37,243 nucleotides of DNA from Actinomycetota bacterium (GCA_026393535.1 JAPKZY010000018.1:1-37243), one strand, 5' to 3'; numbered from the stretch's first letter, positions 1 through 8,144 are shown. Numbers and translations are program-made. The notes: generated by a model not told the origin, from the letters alone.

Positions 1-1
1 A

Positions 2-985
2 GCACGACGGTCATCTATTCATACTGATGACAATGTTTCTGATGGGGCTGTTGATTCATTGTGTGGTGTTGTTTTGTTGTCTGCGTACCCCGACAGGCTT
101 GGCATGCGTAGAACGTCGCCAGGCCAGTTTGTGATGCGAGGCGGTTGTGGCGTCACTATGGACTTGAAAGATCCGATTGCACGCGAAAAGTTTGTCGTTG
201 CAGCCGATATTGATGCACAACGTTCAACATCTCGGCTTCGTCGCGGTGCGGCAGTGGATATTGAATTCATTGCCACTGTGCTTGGAGACGACGTTGAACT
301 TGAGTCGTACTTACTATGGGATAAATCTCGTGATGACCTCGTGCAACGCGTGGTGCGCAAAGTGGGAAGTATCCGCATTGATGAACGTGATCTGCAACCA
401 ACACCGGGCGACGAAACAACCGGTGCCCTTCTTGAACGAGTACGCGCAACAAACATGGCCGTGCTTGGCAATGGTTCTGCAGCAGCATTTCGGCAACGTG
501 TCACATTTCTGCGCCATCACCAAGGTGATGCGTGGCCCGAAACATCTAATGCACACCTACTCGCAACTCTCGAAGAGTGGCTCGTGCCGTTTCTTGCCGG
601 CGCAACATCGCGCAGTGACCTCGCAAAGGTCGATGTCACCATGGTGCTGCAATCAACTCTTGGCTGGGATGCAATCTCGCAACTTGACCAATTAGCGCCA
701 GCCCAATTTTCTCCGCCGCGTGGTCAACCTGTTGACATCAATTACGCAGACCCCGCCGCCCCAACCATTTCCATTCGCGTGCAACACCTCTATGGCGTCA
801 CCACTCACCCATCTGTTCTCAACAAGACCGTCCCGTTACGCATTCAACTGTTGTCACCTGCGCAACGCCCCATTCAGATCACTGCCGACCTGCCTGGCTT
901 CTGGAAAGGCTCATGGGCCGAAGTGCGCAAAGAAATGGCCGGCAGGTACCCCAAACACGATTGGCCCATTGACCCCAGTGCATAG
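2..985 (+). CDS. hrpB: ATP-dependent helicase HrpB, C-terminal part (cut by window edge)
   Basis: The reading frame is open to the left edge, so about 327 C-terminal residues of a protein that is usually about 800 residues long are visible; the helicase motor domains lie outside the window. The visible part fits the HrpB-specific C-terminal region: an AYPDRLGMRR motif early on, then an OB-fold-like stretch with VVAADID. The end carries the hallmark LLSPAQRPIQITADLPGFW followed by GSWAEVRKEMAGRYPKHDWP, which is diagnostic of the HrpB_C domain. HrpB is a DEAH-type putative RNA helicase of uncertain cellular role. A Met lies at codon 59-61 region but the homology continues upstream of it, so the gene is not a short independent ORF. 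Fumarase follows 34 bp downstream on the same strand. The family call is confident; the missing N-terminus cannot be judged. Confidence 0.9.
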   Translation, partial: ARRSSIHTDDNVSDGAVDSLCGVVLLSAYPDRLGMRRTSPGQFVMRGGCGVTMDLKDPIAREKFVVAADIDAQRSTSRLRRGAAVDIEFIATVLGDDVELESYLLWDKSRDDLVQRVVRKVGSIRIDERDLQPTPGDETTGALLERVRATNMAVLGNGSAAAFRQRVTFLRHHQGDAWPETSNAHLLATLEEWLVPFLAGATSRSDLAKVDVTMVLQSTLGWDAISQLDQLAPAQFSPPRGQPVDINYADPAAPTISIRVQHLYGVTTHPSVLNKTVPLRIQLLSPAQRPIQITADLPGFWKGSWAEVRKEMAGRYPKHDWPIDPSA

Positions 986-1007
986 AGCACCCTGAGGTAC
1001 TTCGTTC

Positions 1008-1013
1008 TAATCT
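1008..1013 (+). promoter_or_regulatory. Putative -10 element for leaderless fumarase mRNA
   Basis: TAATCT fits the actinobacterial TANNNT -10 pattern and ends exactly 6 nt before the ATG at 1020, which would place the transcription start at or next to the A of the start codon. No Shine-Dalgarno sequence is visible before this ATG. The same spacing recurs at six other genes in the window. Confidence 0.5.
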
Positions 1014-1019
1014 AGGCAC

Positions 1020-2660
1020 ATGCAAGAGTTTGTCTTTTCAGAGATCTTCCCCTTAGGGCCTGATACCACCGAATACCGATTGCTGTCGAAAGACGGCGTG
1101 TCGGAAGTTGAGACTCCACTTGGTGTTTTCCTAAAGGTCACACCAGAAGCCATCACTCTTCTGACGCAAACAGCGATGCGCGACATTGCACATCTCTTGC
1201 GCACAGATCATCTTCAACAACTCAGCAATATTTTGTCTGACCCTGAAGCAAGTGCAAACGACCGATTTGTTGCGCTTGACCTTCTGAAAAATGCCAGTAT
1301 CGCAGCTGGCGGGGTTTTACCGATGTGCCAGGACACGGGCACCGCAATCGTGAAGGCAAAAAAGGGCCAGTTCGTCATGACAGGTGGAGGCGACGAAGAA
1401 GCAATTGCTCGAGGCGTATTCAATACGTACCAAACAAGCAACCTTCGCTACAGCCAGATGGCACCTATCACGATGTACGAAGAAATAAATACTGGTAACA
1501 ACTTGCCTGCAGAAATAAAGATCGCATCGGTTGATGGTGATTCCTATAAATTCCTGTTTATTGCAAAAGGTGGTGGTTCTGCAAACAAGAGCTACTTGTT
1601 CCAAGAAACAAAAGCATTGTTGAATGAAAAGGCACTACTGCCCTGGGTGTTTGAAAAAATGATTACGTTAGGGACTGCAGCTTGCCCGCCGTATCACCTA
1701 GCAATTGTTATTGGTGGAACTTCTGCCGAACAAGCAGTAGAAACCGCGAAATTAGCAAGTACTCATTACCTCGATTCACTTCCTACACATGGAAGCGAAC
1801 TTGGTCATGCATTCCGCGATCTTGACCTTGAACAAAAAGTATTGAAATTGTCACAAGAGACAGGTATCGGCGCCCAATTTGGTGGAAAGTATTTCTGCCA
1901 TGACGTGCGCGTTGTGCGCCTTCCTCGACACGGTGCTAGTTGCCCAGTCTCATTCGCTGTGTCATGTAGTGCAGACCGTCAAGTACTTGGAAAAATTACA
2001 CGTGACGGAATTTTCCTTGAAGTGCTCGAAACCGATCCGGCGCGTTTCCTTCCTGACGTAACGAATGAAGATATCAGTGAAGAAGTTGTGCGAATTGACC
2101 TCACTCAACCGATGGATCAGATTCGTGCCACGTTGTCGAAGTACCCAGTTAAGACTCGCGTCATGCTGACAGGGCCAATGGTCGTTGCACGAGACATTGC
2201 ACACGCAAAACTGAAAGAACGTCTCGATGCAGGTGATGGTTTACCGCAATACATGAAAGACCATTGTGTGTATTACGCAGGTCCTGCAAAAACACCAACC
2301 GGCATGGCGTCTGGTTCATTTGGCCCTACTACTGCTGGTCGCATGGATAGTTACGTTGCCGAGTTTCAAGCAGCCGGCGGAAGTTTGGTGATGTTGGCTA
2401 AGGGCAATAGGTCGCGCCAAGTCACCGATGCTTGCCAGACGCATGGGGGGTTCTACCTAGGTTCCATAGGTGGCCCTGCGGCTCGTCTGGCCCAAGACTG
2501 CATCACCAAGGTCGAAGTACTGGAATACGAAGAACTCGGCATGGAAGCCGTCTGGAAGATCGAAGTACAGGATTTCCCTGCATTCATCGTGGTGGACGAC
2601 AAGGGCAACGATTTCTTTGACCAGGTCGGCGGCACAGGCACTCCGGTCCATCTCCACTAA
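1020..2660 (+). CDS. fumA: Class I (iron-sulfur) fumarate hydratase
   Basis: This 546-residue protein catalyses reversible hydration of fumarate to malate in the TCA cycle, in the cytosol. It is the single-chain form with fused alpha (N-terminal) and beta (C-terminal) domains. Three cysteines are placed as in characterised class I fumarases, where they bind a [4Fe-4S] cluster: C103 in PMCQDTG, C222 in AACPPYH and C316 in SCSADR. Their spacing (119 and 94 residues) equals that of the Leishmania enzyme (C133, C252, C346). [10 protein letters not shown] at 300-309, [20 protein letters not shown] at 426-445 and the KGNRS lysine (K461) are also conserved. The length is normal. The start is the ATG at 1020, with no SD but a TANNNT hexamer 6 nt upstream. 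The cluster implies sensitivity to oxygen and superoxide. No class II fumarase is visible in the window. Confidence 0.96.
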   Translation: MQEFVFSEIFPLGPDTTEYRLLSKDGVSEVETPLGVFLKVTPEAITLLTQTAMRDIAHLLRTDHLQQLSNILSDPEASANDRFVALDLLKNASIAAGGVLPMCQDTGTAIVKAKKGQFVMTGGGDEEAIARGVFNTYQTSNLRYSQMAPITMYEEINTGNNLPAEIKIASVDGDSYKFLFIAKGGGSANKSYLFQETKALLNEKALLPWVFEKMITLGTAACPPYHLAIVIGGTSAEQAVETAKLASTHYLDSLPTHGSELGHAFRDLDLEQKVLKLSQETGIGAQFGGKYFCHDVRVVRLPRHGASCPVSFAVSCSADRQVLGKITRDGIFLEVLETDPARFLPDVTNEDISEEVVRIDLTQPMDQIRATLSKYPVKTRVMLTGPMVVARDIAHAKLKERLDAGDGLPQYMKDHCVYYAGPAKTPTGMASGSFGPTTAGRMDSYVAEFQAAGGSLVMLAKGNRSRQVTDACQTHGGFYLGSIGGPAARLAQDCITKVEVLEYEELGMEAVWKIEVQDFPAFIVVDDKGNDFFDQVGGTGTPVHLH

Positions 2661-2761
2661 ATCTGTTCACAATCAAGCCCCAAGAATTCACCCTCTTCCC
2701 TTGATATTTTTTCAACCGAGGGATAGGTTTGCGGTGTGGTGACTTTTGCCACATGAACGTC

Positions 2762-2767
2762 AGGAAG
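2762..2767 (+). promoter_or_regulatory. Shine-Dalgarno of the secreted protein gene
   Basis: AGGAAG lies 4 nt before the ATG at 2772 and fixes that start. The 111-bp gap before it (2661-2771) holds no clear terminator or promoter; only a weak GTGG/CCAC inverted repeat is visible. Confidence 0.6.
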
Positions 2768-2771
2768 ACCC

Positions 2772-3623
2772 ATGAAGATTCGTGCCTTACTTACTAGCTC
2801 AGTACTACTTGCTGGCTTCATCACCGTCGTTGTTCCAAACACAGTGAATGCCGCCGCAAAACAGACCGTCAAGGTCTACATGACTGGCGACTGCGCAGAT
2901 GGCCAGATGGTGGAAGGCGTCGATGAAGACGACTGCGAAATCACTGTGACCATGACCCCAAAAACCGCCAAGCGCAACGCTGTACTTGAAGTTGCATATG
3001 ACCCTGACGATCCCGAATGGGAAGAGCTTGATGCTGGTTCTACAAAATCAGGTCGCTTGATTTTCGGAGTGTCATCAACCGATGAAGACGATGTCTGGAT
3101 GGACGGAGTTGTTCTCTATCGCGTTCGCGTCAAGAAGTCCGGCGTCAACAAGCAATTCGTTTCAAAGGAATACAAGACGGCATACACATCTGCAGATGCA
3201 GCTGCGGATGATGAAAATTTGTTGGAAGACCTTGCGACCGTAGACCCCGAAGAAAAGAAATTCAACGACAAGATGGATGGCGCTAAAAAAGATAACCAGC
3301 AAAAGATCAACGAACAGCAGCCAAACCAGAACATCACGCAGAATAACAACGGTGGTGACAAAGGACAGCCAAACAACAACAATGGTGGACAGTCAAACAA
3401 CAAGCCACAGTTTGAAAACAAGCCACCGACTGCTGAACAACGCGCGGGTGAATTCAATCGTGCGTGTGGTGCAATTCAGATGAGCAAAGACACGTGTAAC
3501 AAAGTCATCGCTGCAAAGAATGGCGCTGAAGCAATCGCGGCACTTGGCCCCGATTCAGAGAAATTCTGTAAGGCGCTTGCAATGATGGCGTGTAAAGACG
3601 TCATGCCATTCGCGTTCCCATAA
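2772..3623 (+). CDS. Secreted acidic protein with Asn/Gln linker and four-Cys C-terminal domain
   Basis: The protein has 283 residues and I do not recognise a family. A typical Sec signal peptide is visible: MKIR, a hydrophobic core at 5-22, and a likely cleavage after NTVNA at about residue 27. The mature protein starts with a beta-rich, strongly acidic domain (about 30-140) holding two cysteines (C41, C55) in runs such as VDEDDCEI. It is followed by an acidic stretch, then a low-complexity linker rich in Asn, Gln and Gly (about 175-225). A short helical domain ends the protein with four cysteines at 232, 242, 266 and 274, compatible with two disulfides outside the membrane. No lipobox or LPXTG sorting signal is seen. 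The stop codon touches the stop of the convergent OYE gene with no gap. A calcium-binding or adhesive role is possible from composition alone but not shown. Confidence 0.7.
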   Translation: MKIRALLTSSVLLAGFITVVVPNTVNAAAKQTVKVYMTGDCADGQMVEGVDEDDCEITVTMTPKTAKRNAVLEVAYDPDDPEWEELDAGSTKSGRLIFGVSSTDEDDVWMDGVVLYRVRVKKSGVNKQFVSKEYKTAYTSADAAADDENLLEDLATVDPEEKKFNDKMDGAKKDNQQKINEQQPNQNITQNNNGGDKGQPNNNNGGQSNNKPQFENKPPTAEQRAGEFNRACGAIQMSKDTCNKVIAAKNGAEAIAALGPDSEKFCKALAMMACKDVMPFAFP

Positions 3624-4700
3624 CTATTCTGCTTCAGCGAATCCAGGCCAGTTACCCATATAGCCAATAAACGAATCGCTCAGGCCCTCCGCGCGCAATG
3701 TGGCGCGCGGAACAGGCAAAGTGCGCATCGCAAATGCGGGGTCTTTCGCAAGACGCGGGAAATCGTGATTAGTAACTGCTGCCCTACCGATGGCAACAAT
3801 GTCTGCACCCGCATCTACTGCACGCTGGCAATCTGCTGCTGAATACAACTTGCCGGCAACGGCCAGTTTTGTTGCACCACGTTCGAGGTTGGCAAAAATG
3901 TCAATGAGAACCTTGCCATCGAAGTCCTCGTCACCAGCGACTTTGAAACAGTCCCACAACGACATGTCAATCATGTCTACTTTTCCTGAGTCAACAAGAC
4001 GGTCGAATACCTCGACTATTTCGGATGTTTTCATACCGAAACGCTCGGGTGAAAGACGAACTGCGAGGTTCAGATCGGCGCTGCACCGCTCACGAATGCC
4101 GTCAATAATGTCAAACAGCACACGTGAACGATTCTCTAATGAACCTCCGTATTTATCAGTACGAACATTGAGCTCGGCATTCAGAAACTGGCAGAGGACA
4201 TAGTCATGAGCCCCATGAAGTTCTACGCCGTGGTAGCCAGACTTCTCACTACGCACGGCGGCCTCAATAAATGCTTCCACCATGCTTTCTACCTCTGAGG
4301 TAGTCATGGCTTGCGCACCCATTTTGCCGTCGACTCCAGAGCTGACTGGCTGTTCGCCAATGAGTTCTTTCGGTGACCGACGACCAGCGTGGTGCAGCTG
4401 CACAAAAGACAAACTGTCTTCTTTGTTGATGGCATCAGCTAGACGCGTTAAACCCTCGAGGTGTTGATCGCCGAAGCAACCCAGTTGACCAGCAAAACCT
4501 TGACCTATTGCTTGCACATGGGAGGCACATGTCATGGTGAGCGCAAAGCCGCCCTGAGCGCGCATCGTTAGCCAACGGAACTCATCATCAGACAATGTTC
4601 CGTCTACATGACTTTGTTGGTTCGTCAGCGGAGCCAACATAAAGCGGTTTTTCATGGCTGGGCCATGAGCAAATGTCACTGAATCAAAAAGGGAAACCAT
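3624..4700 (-). CDS. NADH:flavin oxidoreductase, old yellow enzyme family
   Basis: This 358-residue FMN-dependent TIM-barrel enzyme of the OYE family would reduce activated C=C bonds (enones, unsaturated acyl compounds) with NAD(P)H. Visible marks: the N-terminal PAMKNRFMLAPLTN strand, QLHHAGRRSP, then GYHGVELHGAHDYVLCQFL with the His-Gly-Ala-His substrate/FMN site, RTDKYGGSLENR, and the C-terminal phosphate-binding GADIVAIGRAAV. The length is typical of the single-domain OYE; no fused iron-sulfur or FAD domain of the 2,4-dienoyl-CoA reductase type is present. The ATG at 4700 is preferred: an upstream in-frame TTG at 4724 has no ribosome site, and homology begins right after the ATG (SLFDSVTF). 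It is the last gene of the run from PadR, 45 bp after the crotonase stop. The substrate is unknown; its neighbours suggest an unsaturated acyl substrate. Confidence 0.88.
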   Translation of the reverse strand: MVSLFDSVTFAHGPAMKNRFMLAPLTNQQSHVDGTLSDDEFRWLTMRAQGGFALTMTCASHVQAIGQGFAGQLGCFGDQHLEGLTRLADAINKEDSLSFVQLHHAGRRSPKELIGEQPVSSGVDGKMGAQAMTTSEVESMVEAFIEAAVRSEKSGYHGVELHGAHDYVLCQFLNAELNVRTDKYGGSLENRSRVLFDIIDGIRERCSADLNLAVRLSPERFGMKTSEIVEVFDRLVDSGKVDMIDMSLWDCFKVAGDEDFDGKVLIDIFANLERGATKLAVAGKLYSAADCQRAVDAGADIVAIGRAAVTNHDFPRLAKDPAFAMRTLPVPRATLRAEGLSDSFIGYMGNWPGFAEAE

Positions 4701-4745
4701 GACTACAGCATTACCTTTCGGCAATGCACAACAAGAATTGAAGAA

Positions 4746-5564
4746 TCAGTCGTTGATTTCGCTGGCTAATTCACCCAACCGAAGTTCACCTTCACGCGTT
4801 TGACCGCCACGCGCCATGAAGTTATTCATTGCAGCAATTGCACGTGGGTCTGACAGAAGGGCATTGAACTCCCCCGCCTCTGCAAGTAAGTCTTCGACAA
4901 TATGATCATCGCTTCGCAAGATCGACCGTTTCGCGGCTAGTACTGCGGCGGGAGGAAACGAAGCAATACGCCGCGCCATAGCCAATGAAAACTCAACAGG
5001 ATTATCGACAACCCGATTCACCCACCCCCATTTTTCAGCAGTAGCCGCATCAATATCTTCGCTGCCGAGAATGACCTCTAATGCTCGAGAACGCCCGACT
5101 AGCCGCGGCAACCGAACTGTTCCACTGCCCCCAGGGATAATGCCTAGTGCCACTTCGGGCTGATTGAACACTGCCCGAGGAGAAGCGAACCGCATGTCCA
5201 TGCTGAGAGTTACTTCACTTCCCCCGCCACCGACACGACCATCGATTGCACAAATCGTGGGTTTCGGCATCGTGCGGAAATTTTCACACATCTGATGGAA
5301 ATCACTGAGAACTACAGGCGCGGGCCTGCCGGTAGGCAGATGAAGAATGAGTGAAACATCAAAATGAGCAATGAAGAATTCTGGATTGGCAGATGACACA
5401 ACCACGGCACGAATATCGTCGTCATCGCAAAGCTGGGCTGACAGTTTTGCCAATTCGGGATAGAGAACCAAATCAAACAAGTTGATCGGCGGATTATTAA
5501 TAATTACGTGGGCTACCCGATCCATCAACTCAACAGTCAACGATTGAAAGCCCGCGTAATCCAT
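4746..5564 (-). CDS. Enoyl-CoA hydratase/isomerase (crotonase) family protein
   Basis: A 272-residue crotonase-fold enzyme acting on acyl-CoA thioesters in the cytosol. The oxyanion-hole region GRVGGGGSE and the following FNQPEVALGIIPGGSG match the family signature. Both catalytic glutamates of enoyl-CoA hydratase are kept, E117 in GGSE and E137 in NQPE, so hydratase chemistry is plausible. The first oxyanion-hole segment FIAHFDV deviates from the usual FSAGAD-like motif, so substrate and reaction (hydratase, isomerase or hydrolase) are uncertain. The ATG starts only 2 nt after the stop of the preceding F420 oxidoreductase, which indicates translational coupling in one mRNA. Confidence 0.87.
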   Translation of the reverse strand: MDYAGFQSLTVELMDRVAHVIINNPPINLFDLVLYPELAKLSAQLCDDDDIRAVVVSSANPEFFIAHFDVSLILHLPTGRPAPVVLSDFHQMCENFRTMPKPTICAIDGRVGGGGSEVTLSMDMRFASPRAVFNQPEVALGIIPGGSGTVRLPRLVGRSRALEVILGSEDIDAATAEKWGWVNRVVDNPVEFSLAMARRIASFPPAAVLAAKRSILRSDDHIVEDLLAEAGEFNALLSDPRAIAAMNNFMARGGQTREGELRLGELASEIND

Positions 5565-5566
5565 GG

Positions 5567-6475
5567 CTACTTCAACAAACCCTTGATGGCTTCGCGAGTG
5601 TTCGCAATCTCTTCAGGCGTTGCGCCGAACTCCACTGCAGCAAAATCGGTGACACCAATGTCAGCCAATGCTGCAACTCTGTCTTGTACTTCACCAATTG
5701 AACCCATGATGGCGATATCGGCAGGACCTGCTGCACCTTCACGGTCGAGCATGGCGCGATAGCTAGGCAATGTGCCGTACACCGCGAACACTTTTGCTGC
5801 CCGCTCTGCTGCAGCAACTTTGTCAGTTGTTACACACACTGGAAGCGCAGCGATGATGCGAGGCGCAGGTCGATCAAATTCATCTGCTGCCTTGGTGATA
5901 GTAGGAATGGTGTGACCAGCAAGAGTTGTTGGGCCAGTGCACCATGTGAGCGTGCCATCAGCAAGTGCTGCAGTAACGCGCAACATTTGTTCACCAAGCG
6001 CAGCCACAACAACACTGAAGCCATTGGAACCCTTTGCTGAGATGTTTGCATGCACTTTGTAGGTGTCGCCATCAAAGTGAACAGTCTCGTTACGTGACAA
6101 CGGCATAAGGACATTGAGATATTCACGAAGGTGACGCACTGGCTTGTCGTATGACATGCCGAGCATGCTTTCAATCACCACTTTGTGGCTAAGACCAATA
6201 CCAAGTGTGAGGCGATTGCCCGATGCCGCGGCCACAGTGTGACACTGCTGCGCAATTGCATGTGGGTGACGCGGGTAAGTAGGTACGACTGATGTGCCCA
6301 ATTCGATGCGAGGAACCTCACGACCAACGATGGCAAGTGCTGTTAAAGCATCATGACCAAAGATATTTGGCGCCCAGTAACTGGCAAACCCATCTTGTTC
6401 TGCCAAGCGGGCCTCGGCGACTACATCGTCAACCGTTCCGTCGTTTACTGCTCCACCAAAAATTCCGTATTTCAT
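5567..6475 (-). CDS. LLM-class F420-dependent oxidoreductase (1 of 4)
   Basis: A 302-residue protein of the luciferase-like monooxygenase superfamily, of the coenzyme F420-using actinobacterial type. Features: MKYGIFGGAVNDGTVDDVVAEA at the start, EQDGFASYWAPN, then LGTSVVPTYPRHPHAIAQQ and RLTLGIGLSH, the usual barrel strands lining the deazaflavin site. Such enzymes move a hydride between F420H2 and an organic substrate. It sits 14 nt after the HAAS/PASTA gene and 2 nt before the crotonase, in the PadR-led run. No Shine-Dalgarno is seen before its ATG. The substrate is unknown, and F420 use rather than FMN use is inferred from the subfamily. Confidence 0.85.
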   Translation of the reverse strand: MKYGIFGGAVNDGTVDDVVAEARLAEQDGFASYWAPNIFGHDALTALAIVGREVPRIELGTSVVPTYPRHPHAIAQQCHTVAAASGNRLTLGIGLSHKVVIESMLGMSYDKPVRHLREYLNVLMPLSRNETVHFDGDTYKVHANISAKGSNGFSVVVAALGEQMLRVTAALADGTLTWCTGPTTLAGHTIPTITKAADEFDRPAPRIIAALPVCVTTDKVAAAERAAKVFAVYGTLPSYRAMLDREGAAGPADIAIMGSIGEVQDRVAALADIGVTDFAAVEFGATPEEIANTREAIKGLLK

Positions 6476-6489
6476 AGTGGCTGACCGTA

Positions 6490-7413
6490 TCAGGGGGACG
6501 TTGTTGTTGTCGCCTTCAGCTTCACTGTTGTTGTCGTTGTTGCTTCTGAATCTTCTGGCAAAACGGTCGTCTTTGTTAAGGGGTCAATGTGTGGTATCCA
6601 CTCGACCCATAACTTGACCTGTTGGTTCGTGCATAACAAGGTTCCCGGTGCTGGATCCTGATTCACCACGACCGATTCTTGAGGAACGACATTTAGTGTC
6701 CCGTATTCGGGATTAAAGAAAAAGTAATCGAGTTGAGCAGAATCGATGATGACCTGTGCATCCCTAACTAGGAGCCCAGAGGCGTTCGGTACTTCATGGG
6801 TTAAACAATTTGGTGTGAAACCCTGGACAGTTGTCGTTGGGAATTGGCTACCAGATGAATACATAAACCAATCATGGGTTCGAGGAGACCCGAACATAAT
6901 CAAAGTTGCGCCCACGCCGAGAACTACGTGCGAAAGCAGTACCACTGACTTCAATTTCCCAATATTCATTCGTCCGACACATATTGAAAGAACGACCAGG
7001 ACTACGAAGAGGACAAAGCCAAGGAATGGCCTGTTGTTCCATTCATAGAACGCGGGGCTTCCGGTTTCTTCATGAAAGAGGGCGAATCCGGTGAGTTGCG
7101 TGGCGACCCATGCGCGAAATACCCACCATGCCGGCGCAAGATCCGAAATAGACAAAGACCATCTAAGAACTTTTTTGATGAATACATCAACAACATTTGG
7201 CACAACGTCAATATCTTTAGACATACCAGCAGCCGCAAGAAGATCTGTGGCGTACTTCTCGGCAGATCCGATGTCAGCGCCGTCATCGAGTGATGATGCA
7301 ATATCAGCTTCAAGACCATCAGTGAGATCTGCAATCTGCTCTGTAGTGAGGTGACTCAATTCCACACGCACCTTGTTTGCAAATTCGATTGCGGTTTCCA
7401 TGTTCGTTGACAT
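6490..7413 (-). CDS. HAAS-domain membrane protein with extracytoplasmic PASTA domain
   Basis: A 307-residue protein. Residues about 5-63 (EFANKVRVELSHLTTEQIADL and following, ending in an AEKYATDLLAAAG helix) resemble the HAAS/DUF1700-type domain that is typically encoded next to PadR regulators. Three membrane segments follow at about 93-113, 129-147 and 155-176. Basic residues before the first and between the second and third segments put the N-terminus inside and the C-terminus outside. Residues about 208-271 read as a single PASTA domain: VPNASGLLVRDAQ, then NQDPAPGT and a final VKLWVE strand. PASTA domains of serine/threonine kinases and penicillin-binding proteins bind or sense peptidoglycan. 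The end is a Thr-rich tail. The start overlaps the PadR stop (TGATG). A sensor partner of PadR is inferred; the PASTA call is by eye. Confidence 0.75.
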   Translation of the reverse strand: MSTNMETAIEFANKVRVELSHLTTEQIADLTDGLEADIASSLDDGADIGSAEKYATDLLAAAGMSKDIDVVPNVVDVFIKKVLRWSLSISDLAPAWWVFRAWVATQLTGFALFHEETGSPAFYEWNNRPFLGFVLFVVLVVLSICVGRMNIGKLKSVVLLSHVVLGVGATLIMFGSPRTHDWFMYSSGSQFPTTTVQGFTPNCLTHEVPNASGLLVRDAQVIIDSAQLDYFFFNPEYGTLNVVPQESVVVNQDPAPGTLLCTNQQVKLWVEWIPHIDPLTKTTVLPEDSEATTTTTVKLKATTTTSP

Positions 7414-7766
7414 CAGTTGTCTTCCTTTGTTTTTATGATGGTGTTAATGACTTCGCAAAAGGCGACCCATTGGTCACGTTGCGCGGCAATTGAATCTCTG
7501 CCGACAGGTGTCATGCCGTAGTACTTGCGATGTGGCCCCTCGTCTGAAGCAACTACGTAACTGGTGAGCATTCCGGTGGCGAATAGACGCCGCAGTGTTC
7601 CGTATACGGAAGCCTCGGCTACATCGACAAGACCAGCACTACGCAACCGTCGAACCACGTCGTAGCCGTATCCATCTTCTTGACTGAGAGCTGAGAGAAC
7701 CGCGAGGTCGAGGACGCCTTTGACTAACTGGCTCCGGTCGAGCGACTCATCATTTGAATTGACCAT
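7413..7766 (-). CDS. PadR-family transcriptional regulator
   Basis: A 117-residue winged-helix regulator of the short PadR type. Visible: LVKGVLDLAVLSALSQEDGYGYDVVRRLRSAGLVDVAEASVYGTLRRLFATGMLTSYV, which is the canonical PadR helix-turn-helix with the GYGYDVV and SVYGTLRRL signatures, then the wing with HRKYYGMTPVGRD and a short C-terminal dimerisation helix. PadR proteins are usually repressors of their own operon and of membrane or stress genes. The ATG at 7766 is chosen; an in-frame GTG at 7775 is possible. The stop overlaps the start of the HAAS/PASTA gene by one base, so both should be made together. It is divergent from the toxin-antitoxin pair across about 90 bp. Confidence 0.92.
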   Translation of the reverse strand: MVNSNDESLDRSQLVKGVLDLAVLSALSQEDGYGYDVVRRLRSAGLVDVAEASVYGTLRRLFATGMLTSYVVASDEGPHRKYYGMTPVGRDSIAAQRDQWVAFCEVINTIIKTKEDN

Positions 7767-7821
7767 AACGGACACACTACATAGTTATCCGCAGTACCGC
7801 AAGAACCACAAGTCCCTGTAT

Positions 7822-7847
7822 GTACATTGTGGGTACAAAGTAGGTAC
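7822..7847 (+). promoter_or_regulatory. Three phased GTAC repeats: candidate operator of the toxin-antitoxin pair
   Basis: GTAC occurs at 7822-7825, 7833-7836 and 7844-7847, i.e. exactly 11 bp apart, about one helical turn. The last two copies share the longer core gGTACa. The array covers the region just upstream of the ATG at 7857 and overlaps the putative -10 hexamer, so binding there would block transcription. Ribbon-helix-helix antitoxins bind such short repeated sites and autoregulate, so this is the expected place and form. The divergent PadR gene could also be affected. Confidence 0.5.
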
Positions 7848-7850
7848 AGT
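7845..7850 (+). promoter_or_regulatory. Putative -10 element for leaderless antitoxin mRNA
   Basis: TACAGT (TANNNT pattern) ends 6 nt before the ATG at 7857 and overlaps the third GTAC repeat. No Shine-Dalgarno precedes the ATG. Confidence 0.45.
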
Positions 7851-7856
7851 TTCCCT

Positions 7857-8144
7857 ATGGCAACACCGACCGCATCATCAGAAATCACTTTTAGGGTCTC
7901 TCAGGAAGACAAAGAACTCATCAAGCTCGCGGCCGAGATTGAGAACTCAAGCGTGAGCGACTTTCTGCGCACCCTTGCAGTTCAACGCGCGATGGAGTTG
8001 GTTTCACATTTGCGCCTACGCGAAGTGACTGTCATTCCGGCGACACAGTTCAATGCCCTCATGGCAAGCATCGACGAGCCAGACGAAGTTTCACCACGTC
8101 TTCGTACTGCATACGACAATCTGTGGAAACTTGAACTCGATTGA
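7857..8144 (+). CDS. DUF1778 (TacA-type) antitoxin
   Basis: A 95-residue protein. The N-terminal part (about 9-50), ITFRVSQEDKELIKLAAEI followed by SSVSDFLRTLAVQRAMEL, is a ribbon-helix-helix DNA-binding domain of the DUF1778 antitoxin family. The C-terminal part (VIPATQFNALMASIDEPDE and the helix after it) corresponds to the segment that in TacA-type antitoxins wraps the acetyltransferase toxin. The ATG at 7857 is preferred over an in-frame TTG at 7827, which lies inside the GTAC array. The stop overlaps the toxin start (TTGA), so the two are translated together. Confidence 0.88.
   Translation: MATPTASSEITFRVSQEDKELIKLAAEIENSSVSDFLRTLAVQRAMELVSHLRLREVTVIPATQFNALMASIDEPDEVSPRLRTAYDNLWKLELD

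Noticed and set aside
314-695. Open frames overlapping hrpB on other frames and strand
   Set aside because: They follow from codon bias of the real gene; no motif, start signal or family resemblance.
3116-3457. Antisense frame across the Asn/Gln-rich part of the secreted protein
   Set aside because: It is a Phe/Leu/Cys-rich mirror of AAC/CAA codons, with no independent support.
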